A DNA stretch of 64,000 nt from Streptomyces nitrosporeus (GCF_008704555.1 NZ_CP023702.1:4874001-4938000); one strand, 5' to 3'; shown: positions 1 through 8,661, counted from the stretch's first letter. Notes: generated by a model from the letters alone, not told the origin. A program made the numbers and translations.

Positions 1-732
1 GCCCTGTTCGGCACGGCGGCCCTGGCGCCGCTCCCGTACACCCTGGCGCAGCCCGGTACGACCGCGAACGTCCTGGGGGACGACAAGGGGACCCCGGTCA
101 TCACGATCAAGGGCGCACCGACCCGCCCCACCGAGGGCAAGCTGCTGATGACCACGATCGTGGCGACCGGCCCGAACGCGGACGTGGGGGTCGCCGACGT
201 CGTCGACAGCTGGTTCCGTACGGACCGGGCGGTCATGCCCCGTGACTCGGTCTACCCCTCCGGGGGCTCCGAGAAGGAGATCGAGGAGCACAACCTCCAG
301 GACATGCGCGACTCGCAGAACGTCGCCGTCGACGCCGCGCTGAACTACCTGGACAGGAAGCCCGGTTCGGTGGACGTCACCCTGCATCTCGCCGACGTCG
401 GCGGTCCGAGTGCCGGGCTCTTCTTCTCGCTCGGCATCATCGACAAGCTGGCCGGTGACGGCTCCGGGGGCGATCTGACCGGCGGGCGCACGGTCGCCGG
501 GACCGGCACCATCGAGGCCGACGGCACGGTCGGCGCCGTCGGCGGGGTGCCCCTCAAGACGCAGGCCGCGCGTCGCGACGGCGCCACGGTCTTCCTGGTG
601 CCGAAGGCCGAGTGCGGCCAGGCGAAGGCCGAACGGCCGGACGGCCTCCGCCTGATCCCCGTCACGACGCTGAAGAGCGCGGTGGACTCGCTGCGCGCCC
701 TGGAGCGGGGCGGGAAGGTCCCGGGCTGCTGA
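1..732 (+). CDS. Lon-like (S16) PDZ/serine protease, 3' part only
   Basis: The reading frame is open from base 1, so the start lies outside the window; about 243 residues are visible. The C-terminal part is an S16 (Lon-type) protease domain. The nucleophile Ser sits in GGPSAGLFF, and the partner Lys in GGVPLKTQAARR, followed by ATVFLVPK, the usual order of the Ser-Lys dyad. Actinobacterial proteins of this type (YlbL-like) have an N-terminal membrane segment and a PDZ domain and act outside the membrane; those parts are not visible here. The last 71 bases overlap the 3' end of the convergent MFS gene. Its substrate is unknown. Confidence 0.85.
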   Translation, partial: ALFGTAALAPLPYTLAQPGTTANVLGDDKGTPVITIKGAPTRPTEGKLLMTTIVATGPNADVGVADVVDSWFRTDRAVMPRDSVYPSGGSEKEIEEHNLQDMRDSQNVAVDAALNYLDRKPGSVDVTLHLADVGGPSAGLFFSLGIIDKLAGDGSGGDLTGGRTVAGTGTIEADGTVGAVGGVPLKTQAARRDGATVFLVPKAECGQAKAERPDGLRLIPVTTLKSAVDSLRALERGGKVPGC

Positions 733-1981
733 CCGGTGCCGCGGGCGCCGTCTCGTCCATGGTGCGCCAGACCGGGAACACCAGCGGGCTCAGTGTGGCC
801 AGCAGGTAGACCCCGCCCATCGCGAGCAGGGCCCCGGTGGCGCCCACACCCTCCACCAGCAGGCCGGCCGCGAGCCCGCCCACCGGCATGGCGAGCTCGC
901 AGCCCGCGGTGAGCGCCCCCGAGACCCGGCTGCGCAGCTCCTCGGGAACCCGTTCATAGGTCAGCGTCGTCAGGATCGGGTTCAGCACGCCCGCCGCCAG
1001 TCCGCTCAGCGCCATGGTGAGGGCGAGGGGCGGTGTCGTGTCCGTCAGGGCGGCGACCAGGAACCGGGGCCCCCCGCACAGCACCACGCACACCGTGAAC
1101 ACCGCGCGCCGGGAGAAGCGGTGCCCCACCGCCCCGTAGAGCAGGGCGCCCGCCAGCGCGCCGCCCGCCATCAGCGAGGTGAGCAGGCCCAGCTGGGTGG
1201 AACCGCCCAGTTCGGCCTCGGCGTGCACGGGCAGCAGGACCGCGAGCCACCCCTGGTCGGTGCCGTTCATGAAGAGGACCATCACGACCATGGCGAGCAG
1301 CAGCCGGTGGCCGAGCACATAGGAGTACCCCTCGCGGAGCTCCGACGCGTACGTCCGCAACGACACCGGCGCAGCCTTGCGCGGCTCCGCCGCCCGCACC
1401 CCGCGCACCCCCGCGGCCACCAGCAGCGCCGAGAGCGCGAACGTGCAGGCGTCCAGCAGCAGGACCGTCTCCGCGCCCACGGCGGCGATGAGCACCCCCG
1501 CCAGCGCGGCCCCGACCATCCGGGCACCGCGCGACACCGCGTCGTAGAGGCTCGCCGCCCGGGCCAGTGTGGTGCCGGCGTGCTCGGCCAGATCCGGTAC
1601 GAGGACGTAGCGCGCGGTGTTGCCGGGGGTGTGGGCGAAGCCGTTGAGGGCCATCAGCGCGCACAGCATCCAGAATTCGAGCAGCCCCGCCGCGTGCAGC
1701 AGCGGCACCGCCGCGACGGCGGCCCCGCAGACCGCGTCGGAGGCGACGGCGACCCTCCGCCGGCCGATCCGGTCGATGACGGGTCCGCCGGCCAGCGCGG
1801 CCGCCACGATGGGCAGGGTCGCGCAGAAGGCGACCACGCCCGCCCGCGCGGCGCTCCCCGTGGTCTCCAGGACGAACCAGGGGACCCCGATCAGGGTGAG
1901 TGACGTGCCGGCGGTGGAGACCGAGTTGGCGGCCAGCACGGAGACGAGCGGGATACGGCCCCGCGCCTGCCCGCCCCGCAT
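662..1981 (-). CDS. MFS drug/metabolite exporter
   Basis: A 439-residue major facilitator with about 12 hydrophobic segments. The inter-segment loop after the second helix reads DRIGRRRVAVA (the classic G-x-x-x-D-R-x-G-R-R/K signature), and a related loop, GHRFSRRAVF, follows the seventh helix. The architecture resembles the enterobactin-exporter/DHA3-like MFS proteins that pump small lipophilic compounds by proton antiport. The ATG shares one base with the stop of the upstream 60-residue ORF (TGATG), so the two are probably translationally coupled. With the ArsR-type regulator upstream on the same strand this looks like a self-regulated efflux operon. The C-terminal tail is Pro/Ser/Ala-rich and runs antisense into the S16 protease gene. 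The substrate cannot be told from sequence. Confidence 0.85.
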   Translation of the reverse strand: MRGGQARGRIPLVSVLAANSVSTAGTSLTLIGVPWFVLETTGSAARAGVVAFCATLPIVAAALAGGPVIDRIGRRRVAVASDAVCGAAVAAVPLLHAAGLLEFWMLCALMALNGFAHTPGNTARYVLVPDLAEHAGTTLARAASLYDAVSRGARMVGAALAGVLIAAVGAETVLLLDACTFALSALLVAAGVRGVRAAEPRKAAPVSLRTYASELREGYSYVLGHRLLLAMVVMVLFMNGTDQGWLAVLLPVHAEAELGGSTQLGLLTSLMAGGALAGALLYGAVGHRFSRRAVFTVCVVLCGGPRFLVAALTDTTPPLALTMALSGLAAGVLNPILTTLTYERVPEELRSRVSGALTAGCELAMPVGGLAAGLLVEGVGATGALLAMGGVYLLATLSPLVFPVWRTMDETAPAAPVSSPGPSRPAPGRAASPPRSSAS

Positions 1982-2163
1982 CAGGCGGCCCGCGCGGCGG
2001 GGACCGGTCTGCCCTGGGCGAGCCGCAGGCCGATCTCCACCAGCGCCCAGCCCATCCGTCCGCGCAGACCGGGCGGAGAGGCGAGGGCCCTGGACCTGTC
2101 CGCTTCGGCCAGCAGTTCGGCGGAGCGGTAGGTGTGCAGCATGAGGTGTACGTGGTGGTGCAC
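1981..2163 (-). CDS. Small hypothetical protein coupled to MFS gene
   Basis: A 60-residue ORF lies between the ArsR-type regulator and the MFS gene. Its stop overlaps the MFS start by one base (TGATG) and it begins 12 bases after the regulator stop, so the operon has no free space. It has a His-rich N-terminus (MHHHVHLMLHTY) and a middle WALVEIGLRLAQG segment. I recognise no family. The tight packing supports translation, though it could be a coupling ORF with no stable product. Confidence 0.5.
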   Translation of the reverse strand: MHHHVHLMLHTYRSAELLAEADRSRALASPPGLRGRMGWALVEIGLRLAQGRPVPAARAA

Positions 2164-2175
2164 GGGGTGATCCCC

Positions 2176-2793
2176 TCAGTCGGCCGAGCGCGGGAACATG
2201 TGGAAGTGGGTGCGGACCATGGCCGATCCCTCGGTGCCCTCGGGGACCCGCTCGCGGTAGCTCTCCACCAGCGAGTGGACCTCTTCGGCGAGTTCCAGGG
2301 CCAGTTCAGGGGTGAGCCGGGTCTTGAAGTCGCTGAGGTCCGACCCGCGCCGCCACGTGTCGGGCCACTCGTGCTGGGTGCCGAGCCAGGTGTTCAGCTC
2401 CTGCGCGTGCAGGGAGGCGACCTCGTGCAGCACCACCCCCATGGCGCCCCGCACCTCCGGGTCGGCGTGGTCCGTGAACTCGGTGGTGGACCCGAACACG
2501 GTCCCCTCGTGCGCCGCCTTCCACCACCGCTCCCGCCCCTTGCCGCGTGCCGGGTCGTCCTCCACGAAGCCGTACGCGGCGAGCTGCCGCAGGTGGTAAC
2601 TGGTGGCGCCGCTGGACTCGCCCAGCCGTTCGGCCAGGCCCGAGGCGGTCGCCGGGCCGAACTCCCGCAGGGTGCTCAGCAGCCGGATGCGCAGCGGATG
2701 GGCGAGGCCGCGCAGGGTGCGGGCGTTGATCTGGTGGAACTTCCGGTCCGCGGTCGGGGACGTCCGCTCCGGCTCTGGCTCTGTCGTCGGCAT
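2176..2793 (-). CDS. ArsR-type (HTH_20) transcriptional regulator
   Basis: A 205-residue regulator. The N-terminal winged helix begins near residue 17 (HQINARTLRGLAHPLRIRLL) and contains the recognition segment ASGLAERLGESSGATSYHLRQL, typical of HTH_20/ArsR proteins that lack a metal-binding CxC motif. The C-terminal half (GTVFGSTTEFTD to the end) is an uncharacterised, probably ligand-binding or dimerisation, region. I chose ATG 2793 because the winged helix starts soon after it and a GGGAGGA-like site precedes it. Upstream in-frame codons run through the operator repeat at 2810-2855 and are unlikely to be translated. It probably represses itself, the small ORF and the MFS exporter. Confidence 0.85.
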   Translation of the reverse strand: MPTTEPEPERTSPTADRKFHQINARTLRGLAHPLRIRLLSTLREFGPATASGLAERLGESSGATSYHLRQLAAYGFVEDDPARGKGRERWWKAAHEGTVFGSTTEFTDHADPEVRGAMGVVLHEVASLHAQELNTWLGTQHEWPDTWRRGSDLSDFKTRLTPELALELAEEVHSLVESYRERVPEGTEGSAMVRTHFHMFPRSAD

Positions 2794-2809
2794 GGGAGGA
2801 CCGTAAGCA

Positions 2810-2855
2810 TGCAAAGGTCTCTTTGCAAGTACTTCTTTGCACAGATCTCTTTGCA
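2810..2855. promoter_or_regulatory. Operator array, CTTTGCA repeats at 14-bp spacing
   Basis: TCTTTGCA occurs three times with starts exactly 14 bp apart (CTTTGCA at 2821, 2835 and 2849). An inverted copy, TGCAAAG, at 2810-2816 forms an 18-bp palindrome with the first. The array sits 17 bases upstream of the ArsR-type regulator start. It is AT-rich relative to its surroundings. The likely role is an autoregulatory operator of the exporter operon. Confidence 0.7.
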
Positions 2856-3005
2856 TAGGCCGGCGCGCACGAACTGGCGCGCACGAACCGCCGCGCACGG
2901 ACCGGCCCCGTGGTTCTCCTCGCGCGGTTCCCCTCGTGCGGGTCTCGTCGTACGGTTCTCCTCGCACGGGCCCCCGCATGGGCGCGGGCGGGGGAGCGCG
3001 GGCTC

Positions 3006-3479
3006 TCAGCCGCCGTCCCGCGCCGCCTGCTCCACGAGCGGGATGATCCGCAGGGGCACCGGGTTCTCCATCACGATCGCCGTGGACGCCCGGACGATGC
3101 CCTCGAAGCCCACGACCAGGTCGATCACCCGTTGCAGATCCGCGTTGGACCGGGCCACCAGTCGGCAGAGCATGTCCCCGTGCCCGGTCGTGGTGTGCAG
3201 CTCCAGCACCTCGGGCACGCCCCGCAGGTGCTCCCGTACGTCCGCCCCCTGGCCCTGCTTGATCTCCAGGGTGGCGAAAGCGGTGACCGGATAGCCCAGG
3301 GCCGCCGGGTCGACCTCCGGGCCGAAGCCGCGGATGACTCCGTTCGACTGGAGCCGGTCCATCCGCGCCTGCACGGTCCCGCGCGCCACTCCCAGGCGCC
3401 GGGACGCCTCCAGTACGCCGATACGGGGCTCACGTGCCAGCAACGCGATGAGCCGGCCGTCCAGATGATCGATCGCCAT
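3006..3479 (-). CDS. hpdA: Lrp/AsnC-family regulator of hppD
   Basis: A 157-residue Lrp/AsnC protein: an N-terminal HTH (LDGRLIALLAREPRIGVLEA then ARGTVQARMDRLQ) and a C-terminal RAM/effector domain (VTAFATLEIKQG, ...HTTTGHGDMLC). It is divergent from hppD with 122 bases between the starts. In S. coelicolor an Lrp-type protein in this position, HpdA, activates hppD for tyrosine use and represses itself; applying that name here rests on synteny and family. ATG 3479 is preferred over the upstream in-frame ATG at 3542 because the HTH starts at residue 4 and family length is about 150. Confidence 0.8.
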   Translation of the reverse strand: MAIDHLDGRLIALLAREPRIGVLEASRRLGVARGTVQARMDRLQSNGVIRGFGPEVDPAALGYPVTAFATLEIKQGQGADVREHLRGVPEVLELHTTTGHGDMLCRLVARSNADLQRVIDLVVGFEGIVRASTAIVMENPVPLRIIPLVEQAARDGG

Positions 3480-3534
3480 GATCCGTCTCCCGATGGTCAC
3501 CCTGTACAGATAGCCAGGCAATGGTGGCCAACCG

Positions 3535-3551
3535 CTGGTCATGTTGACCAG
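3535..3551. promoter_or_regulatory. 17-bp palindrome in hpdA-hppD intergenic region
   Basis: CTGGTCA-TGT-TGACCAG is a perfect 7-3-7 inverted repeat in the 122-bp divergent promoter region, 51 bases before the hppD start. Lrp-type regulators bind such dyads, so this is the best visible candidate site for HpdA or another tyrosine-pathway regulator. Confidence 0.5.
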
Positions 3552-3601
3552 TGAACGCGCGAACTGTTGCGCACCTTGCGAACCGGCGGGAACCTTCGGA
3601 C

Positions 3602-4747
3602 ATGACTGAGACTCTGCACACCACGCCCGAGACGTCCCGGCAGGCCGACCCCTTCCCGGTCAAGGGAATGGACGCGGTGGTCTTCGCGGTGGGCAACGCC
3701 AAGCAGGCGGCGCACTACTACTCGACCGCCTTCGGCATGAAGCTCGTCGCCTACTCCGGACCGGAGAACGGCAGCCGGGAGACCGCGAGTTACGTCCTGA
3801 CCAACGGATCGGCCCGCTTCGTCTTCACCTCCGTCATCAAGGCGTCCACCGAGTGGGGCACCTTCCTGGCCGACCACGTCCACGCCCACGGCGACGGCGT
3901 GGTCGACCTCGCCATCGAGGTACCGGACGCCCGCGCCGCGTACGCCTACGCCGTCGAGCACGGCGCGAAGGGCGTCACCGAACCGCACGAGGTGAAGGAC
4001 GAGCACGGCACCGTGGTGCTGGCCGCCATCGCCACGTACGGCAAGACCCGCCACACCCTGGTCGAGCGCGGCGGCTACACCGGCCCGTACCTCCCCGGCT
4101 TCGCCGCGGCCGACCCGATCGTCGAGCCGCCGGCCAAGCGCACCTTCCAGGCCGTCGACCACTGCGTCGGCAACGTCGAACTCGGCCGGATGAACGAGTG
4201 GGTCGGCTTCTACAACAAGGTCATGGGCTTCACCAACATGAAGGAGTTCGTGGGCGACGACATCGCCACCGAGTACTCCGCCCTGATGTCGAAGGTCGTC
4301 GCCGACGGCACGCTGAAGGTGAAGTTCCCGATCAACGAGCCGGCGATCGCGAAGAAGAAGTCGCAGATCGACGAGTACCTGGAGTTCTACGGCGAGGCCG
4401 GCGTCCAGCACATCGCGCTCGCCACGAACGACATCGTCGCCTCCGTCCGGACGATGCGCGCGGCCGGTGTGCAGTTCCTGGACACCCCCGACTCCTACTA
4501 CGACACGCTCGGCGAGTGGGCGGGCGAGACCCGGGTGCCCGTGGAGACGCTGCGCGAACTGAAGATCCTGGTGGACCGTGACGAGGACGGCTACCTGCTC
4601 CAGATCTTCACCAAGCCGGTCCAGGACCGTCCGACGGTCTTCTTCGAGATGATCGAACGCCACGGCTCGATGGGCTTCGGCAAGGGCAACTTCAAGGCCC
4701 TCTTCGAGGCGATCGAGCGCGAGCAGGAGCGGCGCGGCAACCTGTAA
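3602..4747 (+). CDS. hppD: 4-hydroxyphenylpyruvate dioxygenase
   Basis: A 381-residue Fe(II) dioxygenase that converts 4-hydroxyphenylpyruvate to homogentisate in tyrosine catabolism. It has two vicinal-oxygen-chelate halves. The metal ligands fall at His187 (VDHCVGN), His270 (VQHIALATND) and Glu349 (VFFEMIERHG), the positions known for the Streptomyces avermitilis enzyme. The C-terminal helix IERHGSMGFGKGNFKALFEAI is also typical. ATG 3602 gives the family length; the in-frame codon at 3551 would add 17 residues without homology. Divergent from hpdA. Confidence 0.97.
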   Translation: MTETLHTTPETSRQADPFPVKGMDAVVFAVGNAKQAAHYYSTAFGMKLVAYSGPENGSRETASYVLTNGSARFVFTSVIKASTEWGTFLADHVHAHGDGVVDLAIEVPDARAAYAYAVEHGAKGVTEPHEVKDEHGTVVLAAIATYGKTRHTLVERGGYTGPYLPGFAAADPIVEPPAKRTFQAVDHCVGNVELGRMNEWVGFYNKVMGFTNMKEFVGDDIATEYSALMSKVVADGTLKVKFPINEPAIAKKKSQIDEYLEFYGEAGVQHIALATNDIVASVRTMRAAGVQFLDTPDSYYDTLGEWAGETRVPVETLRELKILVDRDEDGYLLQIFTKPVQDRPTVFFEMIERHGSMGFGKGNFKALFEAIEREQERRGNL

Positions 4748-4809
4748 CGGCCCGCTCCCGGACGACGGACGGGCCTCGCGGAGGGGCCCGCCCGCCCACG
4801 GTGCCAGGC

Positions 4810-4873
4810 GTCCCCGGCGTCACGTGTCTCCGGCGTCACATGTCCCCGGTGTCATGTGCCCCCGGTGTCACCC
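4810..4873. repeat. Four 16-bp tandem repeats downstream of hppD
   Basis: Four head-to-tail 16-bp units (4810, 4826, 4842, 4858) with consensus GTCCCCGGYGTCAYGT lie in the 202-bp space between the convergent hppD and TPR genes. Each differs from consensus at 1-4 bases. No ORF or promoter is evident; replication slippage is the simplest origin. Confidence 0.8.
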
Positions 4874-4949
4874 GCCCACGACCGACAGGCCCCGGGTCAC
4901 GGCCCGCAGTCCCCGGTCACAGGACCCCGCGCCGCCGTACCGTCCCCGG

Positions 4950-6686
4950 TCACGGAGTCGCCGCCCGCGCCGTCGTACCCGGCCCCGGGTCACCCGTCCC
5001 GGGCCCGCCCGCCCCGGCACCTGGACCGGCCCCGGCACCACCCGTCCCGGTGCCCGCCGCCCCCGTCCCGCCCGCGCCCTGCCCCTGCGGGGCCGGAGCG
5101 GGCGCCGGCCCCGCACCGGCCCCCGGGGGGTTCGGGGCAGGTGACGCGGCCGGGGCGGCCGGAGCGGGTACGGGCGAGGGCGTGGGGGACGGAACGGGCG
5201 CCGGAGCGGGCGCCGGCCGCACGTCCGCCGGGCCGCCCGACGCCGGTTCACCCAGGGCCTCCAGGGCCTCCCGGGCGGCCGGACCGCCCAGCGGGGAGAA
5301 AACGGGGTTCGTGCGGACGGCCGCCTCCAGGTGCCCGCGGGCCGGCCCCTCCTGCCCGAGCGCGGCCTCGATCACCCCCAGGTGGTAGGCGTACGACGCG
5401 TTCCGCGCCCCGCTCTCCACCGCCTTCTCCGCGTACTGCACCCCCTCCTGCGGCCGGCCCGCCCGGTACAGCGCCCAGCCCAGCGTGTCCGCCACCGCCG
5501 CACTGCGGCGCAGCGCCGACCACTCGGCCCGCATCAGCTCCACCGCCTCCTCCGGATCGCCGTGGTCGGCCTCGAAGCGGGCCTCGGTCAGCGACTCGTT
5601 CACCCCGGCCTTCTCCGCCCGCTCCAGCAGCTCGCGGAGCTGTGTGTACTGTGCGTCCGCGTCGCCGTCCAGGCCCTGCGACTCGTACAACTCGCCCATC
5701 GCGAGCACGATTTCGGGGTCCGGCAGCTTCGCGGTCACCCGCCGGTAGTCGGCCAGTGCCTCGTCCGCGCGGTCCAGGGCCGCCAGCGCGCGGGCCCGCC
5801 CCGCCCGGGAGACGAGGTGGGCGGGGTCCGTGCGCAGCGCCGCGTCGAACTGGGCCAGCGCCTCGGCCGGTTCACCCCGCTCGAAGGCCAGGTCGCCCAG
5901 CCGGTGCAGCGCCACGGCCTTCTCGGCGGGGGTCTTCGCGCGGTCCGCGGCCTCCTGGGCGGTGGCGAGGGCGTCCTCGCGCCAGCCCCGGGCGCGGTAC
6001 ATCTCCGAGGTCCGGCCCAGGGCGGGGACGCCCTTGCGCAGCGTCCCGAACTTCTGGGTGGCCTTCCCGGCGGCCGCGTACTCGCCCAGCCCGTTGTACG
6101 CGTCGATCAGGACCGGGTAGGCGGTCCAGTCCGCGGGCCGCCGCGCCCGCACCGTCTCGCCCCACTTCTTCGCCGCCGGGTAGTCGTGGCGCGCGTTGGC
6201 CAGCGCGCCCAGCGCCACCCACGCCCGTGTGTTGCCGCGCTCGCCCGGCTGGGCGGCCAGTGAACGCTGGATCGCCTGCTCGGCGCGTGTGAAGTACACC
6301 GTGTCGGCGGACCGCCTGCCCCACTCCACGTACGCCGAACCGAGCGCCGCCCAGGCCGGGGCGTCGGACGGGTGTGTCTCCACCCACTTCCTCCGGTCGC
6401 CGATCAGGGCGGTGAGGTCGGACAGCGCCGCCGTGGAGCCCGCCGCCGCGGCCATCTCGGCCCGGGCCACCGGCCCGGGGGCCGGCGGCGCGGCACGCTC
6501 CGGTTCGTCCGGTACGGCGACCAGCGCACCGGTCACCAGCACGGCACCGGCCACGGCGCCGACGGCCGCCCGGCGCAGGGTGGTGCGCATCGGCGCGGGG
6601 TGGGGTGACAGGGCCGTCGCGCCCACGGGCGGCAGGGAGGAGAGGGAGGGCTCCGGATTCTGCTGCGGCTTGGCATCCATGGCCAT
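4950..6686 (-). CDS. Membrane-anchored TPR protein with Pro/Gly-rich tail
   Basis: A 578-residue protein. One hydrophobic segment near residues 36-57 (RRAAVGAVAGAVLVTGALVAV) should anchor it in the membrane with the rest outside. Residues from about 95 to 480 are tetratricopeptide repeats, for example APAWAALGSAYVEWGR, EAVELMRAEW and AYHLGVIEAALGQEGPARGH, a scaffold for protein contacts. The last 110 residues are low-complexity Pro/Ala/Gly, probably a cell-wall-spanning tail. The start region has GTG 6689, ATG 6686 and ATG 6680 in frame; I took 6686. It is divergent from the GlcD-like oxidase with a 92-bp gap. No partner is known. Confidence 0.85.
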   Translation of the reverse strand: MAMDAKPQQNPEPSLSSLPPVGATALSPHPAPMRTTLRRAAVGAVAGAVLVTGALVAVPDEPERAAPPAPGPVARAEMAAAAGSTAALSDLTALIGDRRKWVETHPSDAPAWAALGSAYVEWGRRSADTVYFTRAEQAIQRSLAAQPGERGNTRAWVALGALANARHDYPAAKKWGETVRARRPADWTAYPVLIDAYNGLGEYAAAGKATQKFGTLRKGVPALGRTSEMYRARGWREDALATAQEAADRAKTPAEKAVALHRLGDLAFERGEPAEALAQFDAALRTDPAHLVSRAGRARALAALDRADEALADYRRVTAKLPDPEIVLAMGELYESQGLDGDADAQYTQLRELLERAEKAGVNESLTEARFEADHGDPEEAVELMRAEWSALRRSAAVADTLGWALYRAGRPQEGVQYAEKAVESGARNASYAYHLGVIEAALGQEGPARGHLEAAVRTNPVFSPLGGPAAREALEALGEPASGGPADVRPAPAPAPVPSPTPSPVPAPAAPAASPAPNPPGAGAGPAPAPAPQGQGAGGTGAAGTGTGGAGAGPGAGAGGPGTGDPGPGTTARAATP

Positions 6687-6778
6687 CACTCTGCGTCAGT
6701 GTGAAGATCACATCGGTCTGCGGGGGAGGGTCACACAGGCGGGTTCACACCATTGGCCCCGGGTGGCACGCTGGCGCC

Positions 6779-8146
6779 ATGGACGCACTCGTGGAACAGC
6801 TGCTCTCGGGCCTCCCGGCCGAAGCCCTGATCGTGGACCCGGACGTCACCGCCTCCTACGCCCACGACATGGCGGGCTTCTGCGAGGCCGGGGCCCCGGC
6901 CGTCGTGGTGCTGCCGCGTACGGTCGAGGAGGTCCAGCACGTCATGCGGACCGCCACCGCCCTACGGGTGCCCGTGGTGCCGCAGGGCGCGCGGACCGGC
7001 CTGTCGGGCGCGGCCAACGCCGTCGACGGATGCATCGTGCTCTCCCTGGTGAAGATGGACCGGATCCTGGAGATCAGCCCGGTCGACCGCGTCGCCGTCG
7101 TCGAGCCGGGGGTCGTCAACGCCGCCTTGTCCCGGGCCGTCGACGAGCACGGGCTGTACTACCCGCCGGACCCCTCCAGCTGGGAGACGTGCACCATCGG
7201 CGGCAACATCGGCACCGCGTCCGGCGGGCTGTGCTGCGTGAAGTACGGCGTCACCGCCGAGTACGTGCTCGGACTGGAGGTCGTGCTGGCGGACGGGCGG
7301 CTGCTGAGGACCGGGCGCCGCACCGCCAAGGGCGTCGCGGGATACGACCTCACCCGGCTCTTCGTCGGCTCCGAGGGCACTCTCGGCATCGTCGTCAAGG
7401 CCGTGCTGGCCCTGCGCCCCCGGCCGCCCCGGCAACTGGTCCTGGCCGCCGAGTTCCCCTCCGCGGCCACCGCCTGCGACGCGGTCTGCCGGATCATGGA
7501 ACGCGGCCACACCCCGTCACTCCTCGAACTGATGGACCGCACCACCGTCCGGGCGGTCAACAGGATGACCTCCATGGGCCTCCCCGAGTCCACCGAGGCC
7601 CTGCTGCTCTGCGCCTTCGACACCCCCGGTGCCGCGGCCGACCTCGCCGCCGTCGGGGAGCTGTGCACCGAGGCCGGGGCGAGCGGGGTCGTGCCCGCGG
7701 ACGACGCGGCCGAGTCCGAACTCCTGCTCCAGGCGCGCCGGATGTCCCTCCCCGCGCTGGAGACCGTCAGGCCGGCCACCATGATCGACGACGTGTGCGT
7801 GCCCCGTTCCGCGCTCGGCGCGATGCTGGAGGGCACCGCCACGATCGCCGAGAGGTCCGGTCTGACCATCGGTGTCTGCGCCCACGCCGGTGACGGCAAC
7901 ACCCACCCCGTCGTCTGCTTCGACCCCGAGGACCCCGACGAGTCCCGGCGGGCCCGCGCCTCCTTCGACGAGATCATGGCACTCGGCCTGGAACTCGGCG
8001 GCACCATCACCGGTGAACACGGCGTCGGCGTACTCAAGAAGGAGTGGCTGGCCCGCGAACTGGGCGAGGTGGGGCTGGAGATGCAGCGCGGCGTCAAGGC
8101 GGCCTTCGACCCGCTGGGGCTCCTCAACCCCGGCAAGCTCTTCTGA
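6779..8146 (+). CDS. FAD-linked oxidase, glycolate/D-lactate dehydrogenase type
   Basis: A 455-residue flavoprotein of the GlcD/DLD family (FAD_binding_4 then FAD-oxidase C-terminal domain). The FAD site is shown by PVVPQGARTGLSGAA and by GGNIGTASGGLCCVKYG. The C-terminal domain has the metal/substrate segment CAHAGDGNTHP and ends with TGEHGVGVLKK then DPLGLLNPGKLF, all classic. It oxidises a 2-hydroxy acid (glycolate, D-lactate or similar) to the 2-keto acid; the substrate cannot be assigned. No GlcE/GlcF partner is adjacent, so it probably works as a single-subunit enzyme. Confidence 0.93.
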   Translation: MDALVEQLLSGLPAEALIVDPDVTASYAHDMAGFCEAGAPAVVVLPRTVEEVQHVMRTATALRVPVVPQGARTGLSGAANAVDGCIVLSLVKMDRILEISPVDRVAVVEPGVVNAALSRAVDEHGLYYPPDPSSWETCTIGGNIGTASGGLCCVKYGVTAEYVLGLEVVLADGRLLRTGRRTAKGVAGYDLTRLFVGSEGTLGIVVKAVLALRPRPPRQLVLAAEFPSAATACDAVCRIMERGHTPSLLELMDRTTVRAVNRMTSMGLPESTEALLLCAFDTPGAAADLAAVGELCTEAGASGVVPADDAAESELLLQARRMSLPALETVRPATMIDDVCVPRSALGAMLEGTATIAERSGLTIGVCAHAGDGNTHPVVCFDPEDPDESRRARASFDEIMALGLELGGTITGEHGVGVLKKEWLARELGEVGLEMQRGVKAAFDPLGLLNPGKLF

Positions 8147-8184
8147 ACGGCCGCCGCCCGCCGCGTACTCCGGTCGCGCCCCAC

Positions 8185-8661
8185 TCAGGCGTCGCCGTCC
8201 TGGTTCTCGTCGGACGACCACGGGTCGCCCAGCCACAGGTCGTCGGCCGGCAGGGGGGTGAGCAGCTCGGCGAGCGCGCCGTCCAGCCCCAGCAGCGCGC
8301 TCTCCGTGCCGGGCGGCACCACCCGCAGCGTGCGCTCCGTCCAGGCGGCGACGGCGGTCGACGGCATCTCCAGCAGGGCGTCGCCGTCCGGTGAGGTGAG
8401 CGCGACACAGATGACCTGGCGGTTCCCGGTCCTGGTCGGCCAGATCCGTACGTCCCCGTGCCCGCACGGCCGGAAGACCCCCTCCACCAGCAGTTCCCGG
8501 GCGAACGTCCAGTGCACGGGCGTGTCCGAACCGATGTGGAAGGTGATGTGGACGGCGTAGGGGTCGGCGGAGAGGTAGGAGAGCCGGGCCGGTACGGGGA
8601 CCGAGCGTTCGGGTGACAGGACCAGCTTCACTTCCAGCTCACGTTCCACGACGTTGTTCAT
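8185..8661 (-). CDS. ssgG: SsgA-like sporulation/cell-division protein
   Basis: A 158-residue SsgA-like protein (SALP), a family found only in morphologically complex actinomycetes, where members direct septum placement and wall remodelling during sporulation. Diagnostic motifs are LSADPYAVHITFHIGSD, WTFARELLVEGVFRP, GDVRIWPTRT and SPDGDALLEMP. The neighbourhood (beside hppD, the TPR gene and the FAD oxidase) matches my memory of ssgG in S. coelicolor, so the symbol is by synteny rather than alignment. ATG 8661 is preferred because homology begins at once (ERELEVKLVLSPE) and GGAAGG lies about 12 bases upstream. It converges with the FAD oxidase. Confidence 0.88.
   Translation of the reverse strand: MNNVVERELEVKLVLSPERSVPVPARLSYLSADPYAVHITFHIGSDTPVHWTFARELLVEGVFRPCGHGDVRIWPTRTGNRQVICVALTSPDGDALLEMPSTAVAAWTERTLRVVPPGTESALLGLDGALAELLTPLPADDLWLGDPWSSDENQDGDA

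Noticed and set aside
4856..6292. Plus-strand Pro/Arg-rich frame opposite the TPR gene
   Set aside because: Composition is that of an antisense frame; the TPR motifs on the other strand are clear.
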